In this document: in pieces, positions 1 to 5,977 of the stretch
Position numbering within the stretch: the first letter of the stretch is position 1
How the letters are laid out: every line of letters starts with the position of its first letter
From: UBA1724 sp963611685
GTDB lineage: Bacteria > Verrucomicrobiota > Lentisphaeria > Oligosphaerales > Oligosphaeraceae
Direction: 5' to 3'
Assembly (NCBI GenBank): GCA_963611685.1
Contig: CAVDSU010000076.1
Span: 1 to 10,819 of the forward strand
Length of the DNA stretch: 10,819 nucleotides
The notes under the pieces: model-generated
What the model was told of the DNA's origin: nothing
The model's database searches: none
What the model saw: the letters and a program-made list of their open reading frames with translations, nothing else
Program-made: the position numbers and the translations under genes

Positions 1-45
1 AAGGAGGAAGGAGGAAGGAGGAAGGAGGAAGGAGGAAGGAGGAAG
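1..45. repeat. 7-bp tandem repeat AAGGAGG, about 6.4 copies
   Basis: Six perfect consecutive copies of AAGGAGG followed by a partial AAG. It runs to the window edge, so the array may be longer. Each unit contains a perfect Shine-Dalgarno core, but no gene follows it on this strand. The same unit occurs three times in inverted orientation at 5941-5961. Its role is unknown; slipped-strand copy-number variation is likely. Confidence 0.95.
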
Positions 46-83
46 TTAGGCCAGGGTTTCGGCACGCCGAAACCCCGCGCCGG
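22..83 (+). repeat. Left arm of a 62-bp inverted repeat, with internal hairpin
   Basis: This segment is the reverse complement of 5900-5961 with one mismatch (position 45). It consists of three AAGGAGG units, a short TTAGGCCA linker and a hairpin at 54-75: GGGTTTCGGC, two loop bases, GCCGAAACCC. Read on the minus strand, the hairpin lies downstream of the GldFG gene and is followed by a pyrimidine-rich tract (CCTCCTT units), so this copy could help end that operon's transcript. It lacks the clean T run of a textbook intrinsic terminator. It may instead be a dispersed intergenic element. Confidence 0.9.
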
Positions 84-219
84 AATGTTACCGGCGCGTG
101 CGCCACGCGGCGCCAAGTGCGCCGCAGGAGCGGCGGAAGGGCGCCACAACCACCAAATCGGCCAGCGGGCCAGCCACGGATTGCGAAGGATTTACGCAAC
201 GCCGTCTGGCGTTGTGGCG
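84..219. other. GC-rich palindromic spacer downstream of the GldFG gene
   Basis: No convincing gene is seen. The stretch is dense in short GC palindromes such as GGCGCGTGCGCC near 92-103. Just after the GldFG stop there is a hairpin at 197-214 (CAACGCC, loop GTCT, GGCGTTG). In the minus direction the hairpin is not followed by a T run, so it is only a weak terminator candidate and could equally protect the 3' end of the mRNA. Confidence 0.5.
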
Positions 220-2718
220 TCATCGGCGGCGTTTCAGGGCGACGATGCAGGCGGCGGCGGCGAGGATTGCGGGGGTGAGGAGGAGGTTATAGAGTGCGAC
301 CTTCCGCTGGACGGCGTCGAGTCGATGTCGGAGGGCGGTGAGGGCGTCGCGCTGCTTGTTTTTAAGGGCTTCCTGCTGTGCGGCGTCTTCGGCCTCCAGG
401 GCATCGAGCGCCTTGGCGATTGCGGGGTCGTCTGGGTCATGTCCCTGGAGGAGTGCGCGCCCGCGTGCGCGGAGATCCGCGTTGTCCTGGTATGCCTGTG
501 CTTCCAGACGCTGGATTTCCTGTTCCGTCTCGCGGGCGAGTGCCTCTAGCTTCGTGAAGCCGCGTTTGCGGGCGCCGCGGGAGCGCAGATGGAGGAGTGT
601 GGCGTCGTCGCAGAGGAATTCCATGGCGTTTGCCAGGAAGGTCGCGTTGTCATTGAGGGGGAGTGCCAGCTCCTTGCCGGTGGCGTCGGTAGTCTGGTTG
701 ACGCAGAGGGAGTCGTGGAGCCAGTCCGCATCGCCCATCAGGATGGCGGAGCCGGCATTGGTGTCCTCTGTGGGTTGGATTTGGAGTGCGAGGACATGGG
801 ATTTGTTGTCGGGGGAGAAATCGGTGAGGATTGCGGCGCCGTCGCGTTTTGCCTGGTAGGGCAGGAGGGTCTGTGCGTCAGTGGTGGTGGTGGCCAGTGT
901 CGTGACGTGGAAGCCGTGTGTAGGCGTGGTGGTGAATTCTCCGGGGCAGAAGAGTGTGAGGGAGAAGAGGTGTTGTGTGATGGGGGAGTCCTGGGAGAGA
1001 TTCTCCTGTTTCAGGGTAATGAGGGTGGGGAAGCTCTCCAGGCCCTTCCGGTTGTTGGTCATGGAGGAGGCCAGGTGGCGGTCCGCAACGACGCGGCCAT
1101 CCTGGAAGGCGACGCCCCAGAGCGCGCCTAGGGACGGCGGGAGCTTCGAGGCCTTCGTGAGGCGCATGCGGCCATTCTGGCTGGCCTCCACATGCGAGAG
1201 GGGATCCAGGCAGAGGAGGATTCCGCCGCCCTTCTGGTGGAATTGCAGGACGTCCTTCCAGAAGCCCTCGGGGGCGTCCTTGGGATGGAGCAGCAGGAGT
1301 GCATCCAGCTTTTCGGGGAGGGGCTTCGCGGGATCCAGCGTGACCAGCTGGAAGTCCTCCTGGAGTTTCTGGAGGCTCCACCAGGTCGGCAGGAGCTTTT
1401 GGTTGTCCTGGTCGAAGGTCTCCAGGACGATGAGGGAGGAGAGCAGCCCGATCTTCCGGGGCTCCTTTCGCTGGCTGGCGGAGAGTGCGCGTGCCAGCTG
1501 GTATTCCAGAGTGGCGGGCTCTTCGGGATCCAGCCAGGGGACGGTGACCGCCTTGCCCTGTGAGGGGTCCTGCGGCGCAATGCGGACTCCCAGGAACCAT
1601 AGGTCGCCCAGGGAGCCCACGTGGGGAGTGATGCCCAATGCCGCAGCGCGGTCCTGCTCTTGATTGCTTTGGGGCAGGAACTCCTTCAGCACGATCTTAC
1701 CGTTGCTTTTGCGGGCGAATTCGTGGAGGAGCTCCTGCGTGCGTGCGGCGTGCCGACGGACGGTTGCGGAGAGCTCGGGGTGGTGTTGGGAGTATACCAG
1801 CGTGACCTCCAGGGGCGTCTGGAGGGCATCCAGGATTTGTCGGCTGCCGGGATCCAGGGTATAGAGGTGGTCCTGTGTGCAGTCCAGCCGCCAGGGGGCC
1901 TTTTGGAGGAGTGCGGTTGCGGCGATCAGCAGGAGTGCGGCCGCCAGCGTGGGGAGGAGTCGCCGGCGTTGCCTGGGGCCGTGTCGAAGTCGGAGTGCCA
2001 GGCAGGTGAGGAGGAGGAAGAGGAGGCTTCCCGCCAGGAAGAATGCGACATCGCGGAGTGCCAGGCGTCCGCTGGAGAGCGCCTCGAAGTGTCCGGAGAT
2101 TCCCCATGCGGAGAGGAGATCCATGACTCCGGTGGGCATTCCCCATTTGATCAAGAGGAGATTGATGGGGCGGAAGCCGGCAAGCATCCCCAGGAGTCCC
2201 AGGAGGAAGGAGGCCAGGAATCCCACGAATTGGCTGTTGGTCCAGACGCTGGTCCATTGTCCCAGGGACAAGAAGAGCCCGCCCGCCAAGAGGCACCCCA
2301 GGTATCCGGTGAGGATGGGCCCCCAGTCGGGCTCGCCCAGGATGGCGCAGGTGATGGGGAAGGGCGCAGTGCAGAAGAGCGCGACGCAGAGCAGCGAGAG
2401 CTGCGAGGCGAATTTTGCGGTGACGATGGCGCGTGGGGGGGCGGGGAGTGTGAGGAGGAGTTCGGCGGCGCCGGTGCGGTATTCTTCGGCCCAGGAGCCC
2501 ATGGAGAGCGCGGAGCACAGGAAGAGGAAGAGCCAGGGCTGCCAGACGAAAAAGCCCTCCAGGGATGCGGAATTGCCGTCAATAAAGCCCCCCAGGGTCA
2601 AGGTCAGGATCCCGCTGATCACCAAATAGAAGATCAGCATGGCCGCCGCCAATGGCGTGGTCAGGAAACGCCAGCATTCCCGGCGAAAATAGGTTTTTGT
2701 GCAAGCGCGAAGAAGCAT
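220..2718 (-). CDS. GldF-GldG fusion: ABC-2 permease joined to Gldg-family auxiliary domain
   Basis: 832 aa. The N-terminal ~245 residues are an ABC-2 type permease with hydrophobic segments near 22-44, 60-78, 106-127, 134-155, 163-182 and 222-244. The passage around 207-230 (SGHFEALSSGRLALRDV) matches the GldF-type motif in which HFE..S.G...LRDV precedes the last membrane segment. A further membrane segment (254-272) leads into a GldG / ABC_transp_aux type domain starting near 275-300. That domain contains a GGGILLCLDPLS stretch and later ILMGDADWL plus an N-x-x-FL-x-N motif, all usual in this family. A charged helical/coiled-coil stretch at ~718-808 and a final membrane segment (~809-828) ending in KRRR complete the typical GldG end. 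In Bacteroidota, GldF and GldG are separate and serve gliding and secretion; outside that phylum the same pair is a transporter of unknown cargo. The partner ATPase lies 83 bases upstream. No Shine-Dalgarno site precedes the ATG. Substrate cannot be read from sequence. Confidence 0.88.
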   Translation of the reverse strand: MLLRACTKTYFRRECWRFLTTPLAAAMLIFYLVISGILTLTLGGFIDGNSASLEGFFVWQPWLFLFLCSALSMGSWAEEYRTGAAELLLTLPAPPRAIVTAKFASQLSLLCVALFCTAPFPITCAILGEPDWGPILTGYLGCLLAGGLFLSLGQWTSVWTNSQFVGFLASFLLGLLGMLAGFRPINLLLIKWGMPTGVMDLLSAWGISGHFEALSSGRLALRDVAFFLAGSLLFLLLTCLALRLRHGPRQRRRLLPTLAAALLLIAATALLQKAPWRLDCTQDHLYTLDPGSRQILDALQTPLEVTLVYSQHHPELSATVRRHAARTQELLHEFARKSNGKIVLKEFLPQSNQEQDRAAALGITPHVGSLGDLWFLGVRIAPQDPSQGKAVTVPWLDPEEPATLEYQLARALSASQRKEPRKIGLLSSLIVLETFDQDNQKLLPTWWSLQKLQEDFQLVTLDPAKPLPEKLDALLLLHPKDAPEGFWKDVLQFHQKGGGILLCLDPLSHVEASQNGRMRLTKASKLPPSLGALWGVAFQDGRVVADRHLASSMTNNRKGLESFPTLITLKQENLSQDSPITQHLFSLTLFCPGEFTTTPTHGFHVTTLATTTTDAQTLLPYQAKRDGAAILTDFSPDNKSHVLALQIQPTEDTNAGSAILMGDADWLHDSLCVNQTTDATGKELALPLNDNATFLANAMEFLCDDATLLHLRSRGARKRGFTKLEALARETEQEIQRLEAQAYQDNADLRARGRALLQGHDPDDPAIAKALDALEAEDAAQQEALKNKQRDALTALRHRLDAVQRKVALYNLLLTPAILAAAACIVALKRRR

Positions 2719-2801
2719 GCGGGGAAAATTGCGAATTAAGAGTTTTGCTCTTCAAGGCAAAGGCAGGGGTATTGGTTTTGCCTAGGCGGCGTCATGGCGC
2801 G
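2719..2801 (-). other. 83-nt spacer within the ABC operon
   Basis: The gap between the ATPase stop and the permease ATG. It contains a small inverted repeat AAGAG...CTCTT at 2738-2752, a 5-bp stem that is too weak to call a terminator. No clear promoter or ribosome-binding site is visible, so the permease is most simply read as co-transcribed with the ATPase. Confidence 0.4.
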
Positions 2802-3551
2802 TTAGGCGCCTTTGCCGAAGAAGAGCGCCTCGAGGTCTTCGGGGACGGGTCCGTCGTAGACGAGTCTGCCGTGTTGGAGCATGAGGACCCGGTCGCAGAC
2901 GAGTGGCACTTCTTCCAGGAGGTGTGTGGAGAGGAGGAGTGCGTGTTTTTTGCCGAGGGCTTTCAGGAGTTTCCGTGCGGAGTCTTTCTGGAGGGGATCC
3001 AGTCCATCGGTGGGTTCGTCGAGCATGAGGAGTCCGGGGCGGTGGACCAGTGCCTGTGCCAGACCCAGGCGCCGGCGGTATCCCTTGGAGAGCTGGTCGC
3101 AGATGCGGGAGGCGACCTGTGTGAGGGAGCACTCCTCCAGCGCGGAGTCCACGGCGTCCTGTGCCGCCTTTCCGCGGAGGCCCTGTGCCTGTGCGGCGAA
3201 ATGGAGGACCTCGGAGACCCGGAATCCGGCATGGAAGGGCGCGCTTTCGGGGAGGTATCCCAGGTGGTGTCGGGCGCCTTCGGGATCGCGGGCGAGGTCG
3301 GTTCCCGCGATTTGGACGACGCCGTCGTCGGCGGGGAGGAATCCCGCCAGGATGCGCATGAGGGTGGATTTTCCGGCGCCATTTGCTCCCAGGAGTGCGA
3401 CGGCCTGCGGGTGTTCCAGGGTGAAGGAGATGCCGTCCAGGACGGTTGTGCCGGAGAAGGCCTTCCGGACGCCCTGTGCCCGCAGCAGTGCCGGGGTGGG
3501 GGTAGCGGCGGAGGTGGCGGAGTTCTGGATGGCGGGGGTATCGGCGGTCAT
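2802..3551 (-). CDS. ABC transporter ATP-binding protein (GldA/ABC-2 type)
   Basis: 249 aa, a normal length for a stand-alone ABC ATPase. It should energise the GldFG fusion encoded immediately downstream. All nucleotide-binding motifs are visible: Walker A GANGAGKS at 55-62, a Q-loop position in GYLPES (~98-103) carrying E rather than Q, a signature LSKGYRRR at 154-161 (variant of LSGGQ), Walker B LLMLDEP at 174-180, D-loop GLD at 183-185 and the switch histidine in STH at 208-210. Glu at the Q-loop and a degenerate signature are common in ABC-2 exporters of the drug/Gld type. The first ~20 residues are low-complexity (Ala, Thr, Pro, Ser) and may be unstructured; no other Met occurs before residue 65, which lies inside the Walker A helix, so the ATG is credible. 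It starts six bases after the upstream stop codon, consistent with translational coupling. Confidence 0.95.
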   Translation of the reverse strand: MTADTPAIQNSATSAATPTPALLRAQGVRKAFSGTTVLDGISFTLEHPQAVALLGANGAGKSTLMRILAGFLPADDGVVQIAGTDLARDPEGARHHLGYLPESAPFHAGFRVSEVLHFAAQAQGLRGKAAQDAVDSALEECSLTQVASRICDQLSKGYRRRLGLAQALVHRPGLLMLDEPTDGLDPLQKDSARKLLKALGKKHALLLSTHLLEEVPLVCDRVLMLQHGRLVYDGPVPEDLEALFFGKGA

Positions 3552-3557
3552 GCAGGA

Positions 3558-5702
3558 TTAGTTTTTGACCAGTTGGGGGATTCCCAGGAGCCTCTGGATG
3601 TCTGCCATGAGGGCATGGCGGTAGAGGGAGGCCTGTTGGGCGCGCTCGCGGGCGGTGCCCTCGCCGCGGAAATCGTTGGCGGGGTGGGGATTTGGGAAGA
3701 CGTGGTGGTCCTGGTCGTCCGAAGGCTCGGGCATTTGTGGCGTGGGTCGGACGCTTTCGGGGCGTTCCAGGGAGAGTGCTCCGCGGCACTGTTCCTCCCA
3801 GAGGAGATCGGGCATATTCTCCTGGGACGGGAATGTGCGGTTTTTCCGTGCGTAGTTCCAGACGACCTCTTCGGTGAGGGGCGTGGCGTCTATGCGGAGG
3901 GTGGCGGTGGGATTTTGGATGCGGCAGAGCGTGAGTCGGAGTGCGTCCAGGAGCCGTTGCTTGTCCAGGGAGGGGAAGCACCCTAGTTCTTTGCCGAAGA
4001 GGAGGGTATCCAGGAGGCAGAAGACCTCTTCGGGCTGGGTCTGGCGCCCATTCTCCAGGAGCCCCCAGGTGCGGTGGAAGCCCTCCAGGGCATCCGCGCG
4101 ATAGACGGGGCTATGGAGCATCCATTTCCGGGCGCGCAGCTCGGCGCGTTCCAGGGCGTGCGCGGTCCTTCGCAGGCGGGTCAGGCGTTCTTCAAGATCG
4201 AAGTCATTGAGGCGGGTGTCCTGGAGGAGGAGCATCCCGCAGGGAGCGAGTCCGCCGGCGCAGTTGGAAGAGATGGGCGTCAGGCGGAGAGAGGCCTTTT
4301 GGGAAGGATTCCCGAGGCCATCCAAGGCGGGGAGGGCATCCCAGATTCCCTTGAGCCCCTGTGTGCGGATGAGGGCGGGCAGATGGAGGGCGAGGGAGAG
4401 GGTGATGGCGCTTCCGAACTGGTGGGGCATGGGGTGGTAGAATCCCATCCTCTGGGTCACGAAGAAGGGGATTCTGGTGGCGAGCCGTCCCAGGAGGGCG
4501 TTGAGCGTGCGCACGAGCACGGGCGACTCGTCCTCGGTGCCTCGGAGGAGGAGCGAGAATGCGCCGTCGGTGCGGGGGGCGATGGTGTCCTGGGTGCCGA
4601 TGTACGCCATGACGCGGCCGTTTGCGGAGAAGAGCGCGGCGGTACGGTCTTCGCGGACGCCGCCTTCGAAGAGCGGGTCTTTTGCCAGGAGGGCAGAGAG
4701 GGCGCTGCGGACCTCCGTGGCACGCATGTCGGGGGACTCCAGGAAGTCCACTGCCGTGCGATTCGCCTGGATTTGGAAGCCCTGGATGACCTGCGGGGTA
4801 TTCAGGGCGTCCTGGGCGAGAATTCCGGCCAGGAAGAGGGATTCCGGGGGCAGTGCGGGGTAGGGCGGCAGTTCCCGGAAGGGCAGGAGGGACTTTCGGA
4901 CGACGGCAGCCGACCCCACGGCGGGCTGCCGGAACATGTCCTCCTTAATGATTTGACGGATGCCCTGGATCTCGTCCTTCAGCATCTGCGCGGCGCTGTC
5001 ACGGTGACTCGACAACGCCTCCAGATACCGGTCAATGAGCTCCGTAACACGACTTGCCTCTTTTTTGCATTTGGCGTCGCTGAACAGTGGCCACTTTGGG
5101 ATTTCATTGGGAGAGTCGGAGGGGGTGTTCTCGTGCCTTTCCTTGAAAGAGTCGCTTGCGCGGAAGCTCTGGCAGAATCCGCAGTGTTCCTCGTGGTCTA
5201 TGTCCAGGGCCTGGCAGATGGGGCAGCGGCCGGGCTCTGGCCTTCCCAGGATGTCGTTGAGGTCCATGCCGTGGCGCTCAAGGTTATGGCGGAGCTCCTG
5301 GTCGACGTCGTGGTCCATCGCCATTCTTGCCGCGAGCTTGCTCAAGAATCGATGGATCCATTCGTCGAGGTTGTTGATCTCCCGGGACGGCAATTCCCTT
5401 GGGGAGTCATCGGAGTTTTCCTGTTCCTCGGTGGGGGAGGGAGGCGCCTCTTTGTCGTTCCGATGATCCATCTCCGGGGGAAGGATGTCCGGCAGGTCAC
5501 GATAGAGTTTCATGACCGCCTCGAGATACGCTTTGATGTCATCGGGGAGGTCTTCCCGCTGGAGCTCCTTGATGGCACAGGGCATGCAGTAGTGTAGATC
5601 GCGCTGCCCCCCACAGTCATCCACGACGTGGATGTACACTGCGGCGACTTCCTTGTGGCATATGTCGCAAATGGTGAAATCTGGTTTGGAGTCGGAAGCC
5701 AT
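3558..5702 (-). CDS. McsA-like zinc-finger protein fused to a degenerate McsB-type (phosphagen kinase fold) domain
   Basis: 714 aa. Seen: an N-terminal four-cysteine site (C12-x2-C15, C39-x2-C42), ending in a 'YCMPCA' like the McsA first finger; an acidic, Ser/Pro-rich linker (~77-108); a second four-cysteine site (C160-x2-C163, C174-x2-C177) placed as in McsA; and a helical segment (~219-252, including AAQMLKDEIQGI) resembling the UVR motif at the end of McsA. From ~265 to ~590 the order of motifs follows McsB arginine kinase. VVRKSLLPFREL stands where McsB has its SSRIRLARNL loop. GFYHPMPHQFGSAITLSL-then-HLPAL (420-444) stands where McsB has GYLTSCPTNVGTGLRASV-then-HLPAL. Downstream come the helices with ER..R and a 'LL...L.GKELG' stretch. 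The catalytic and nucleotide-binding residues are mostly replaced, including the NEEDHLR region, the active-site Cys (Met425) and the Arg of GTGLR, so kinase activity is unlikely. The last ~110 residues are unlike either family. In Firmicutes McsA activates McsB, which marks substrates for ClpCP. No ClpC is in view. First gene of the cluster; no Shine-Dalgarno site before the ATG. Assignment rests on motif reading by eye. Confidence 0.72.
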   Translation of the reverse strand: MASDSKPDFTICDICHKEVAAVYIHVVDDCGGQRDLHYCMPCAIKELQREDLPDDIKAYLEAVMKLYRDLPDILPPEMDHRNDKEAPPSPTEEQENSDDSPRELPSREINNLDEWIHRFLSKLAARMAMDHDVDQELRHNLERHGMDLNDILGRPEPGRCPICQALDIDHEEHCGFCQSFRASDSFKERHENTPSDSPNEIPKWPLFSDAKCKKEASRVTELIDRYLEALSSHRDSAAQMLKDEIQGIRQIIKEDMFRQPAVGSAAVVRKSLLPFRELPPYPALPPESLFLAGILAQDALNTPQVIQGFQIQANRTAVDFLESPDMRATEVRSALSALLAKDPLFEGGVREDRTAALFSANGRVMAYIGTQDTIAPRTDGAFSLLLRGTEDESPVLVRTLNALLGRLATRIPFFVTQRMGFYHPMPHQFGSAITLSLALHLPALIRTQGLKGIWDALPALDGLGNPSQKASLRLTPISSNCAGGLAPCGMLLLQDTRLNDFDLEERLTRLRRTAHALERAELRARKWMLHSPVYRADALEGFHRTWGLLENGRQTQPEEVFCLLDTLLFGKELGCFPSLDKQRLLDALRLTLCRIQNPTATLRIDATPLTEEVVWNYARKNRTFPSQENMPDLLWEEQCRGALSLERPESVRPTPQMPEPSDDQDHHVFPNPHPANDFRGEGTARERAQQASLYRHALMADIQRLLGIPQLVKN

Positions 5703-5732
5703 GAATAAGAACGTAGGGAGGAGGCTTAAACT

Positions 5733-5767
5733 GTTGGCAGTTGACGGTTACCAGTTCGCAGTGAGCA
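5733..5767 (+). repeat. Degenerate heptanucleotide array GTTNNCA, five units
   Basis: Reading in steps of seven gives GTTGGCA, GTTGACG, GTTACCA, GTTCGCA, GTGAGCA. The units share the GT(T)..(C)A frame but differ in the middle bases, as expected of an old, decayed tandem repeat. It lies 31-65 bases upstream of the McsAB-like start codon, where promoter elements would be expected. Confidence 0.7.
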
Positions 5768-5790
5768 ATTTAGAGCGGACGCTGAGCGGG
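5762..5790 (+). repeat. 29-bp direct repeat, copy 1
   Basis: Identical, base for base, to 5818-5846. It starts TGAGCAATTTAGAG and ends GCTGAGCGGG. The two copies are 56 bases apart (start to start), which is a multiple of seven. Flanking bases after the repeats diverge. Confidence 0.95.
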
Positions 5791-5817
5791 TACATGACAT
5801 GCGCCAGCGGTGAGCAA

Positions 5818-5846
5818 TGAGCAATTTAGAGCGGACGCTGAGCGGG
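5818..5846 (+). repeat. 29-bp direct repeat, copy 2
   Basis: Exact second copy of 5762-5790. It is preceded by a perfect doubling of GAGCAAT at 5812-5825, so the copy begins inside a two-unit heptad repeat. Replication slippage or recombination between copies would delete 56 bases upstream of the McsAB cluster. Confidence 0.95.
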
Positions 5847-5860
5847 CGCAAAACTGCGCC
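5845..5860. other. Short hairpin in the spacer
   Basis: GGCGCA, loop AAAC, TGCGCC: a perfect six-base-pair stem with a four-base loop. It is not followed by a T run on either strand, so a terminator is not supported. It looks like part of the palindromic repeat sequence typical of this window's spacers. Confidence 0.55.
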
Positions 5861-5899
5861 GCAAGAACTAGCGGCGCTTTACGCACGCGACGGGGAATC

Positions 5900-5961
5900 C
5901 CGGCGCGGGGTTTCGGCGTGCCGAAACCCTGGCCTAATTTCCTCCTTCCTCCTTCCTCCTT
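5900..5961 (-). repeat. Right arm of the 62-bp inverted repeat, with internal hairpin
   Basis: Reverse complement of 22-83 with a single mismatch. It contains the hairpin at 5908-5929 (GGGTTTCGGC, GT, GCCGAAACCC) and three CCTCCTT units at 5941-5961 followed by a run of T. On the plus strand this order (hairpin, pyrimidine tract, T run) resembles a terminator facing into the 3' end of topA, so it would oppose antisense transcription. It does not have terminator order for topA itself. Confidence 0.9.
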
Positions 5962-5977
5962 TTTTTATTCTAGTGTG

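Larger units (their letters stand above)
5703..5977. other. Repeat-filled spacer between topA and the McsAB-like gene
   Basis: 275 nt with no supported gene. From the McsAB side outward it contains a purine-rich leader complement (the mRNA leader is pyrimidine-rich, with GCCTCCTCCCT), a degenerate seven-base array, two copies of a 29-bp direct repeat, a small hairpin and the right arm of the 62-bp inverted repeat. The promoter for the minus-strand cluster should lie here, but I see no convincing -35/-10 pair. Confidence 0.6.

Noticed and set aside
85..549. 154-codon plus-strand frame at the left edge
   Set aside because: It spans the palindromic spacer and then overlaps the well-supported 3' end of the GldFG gene on the other strand; no domain is visible.
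220..5702. Gliding-motility locus
   Set aside because: GldA/F/G-like transporters are widespread outside gliding Bacteroidota, and no other gld or spr gene is present in the window.
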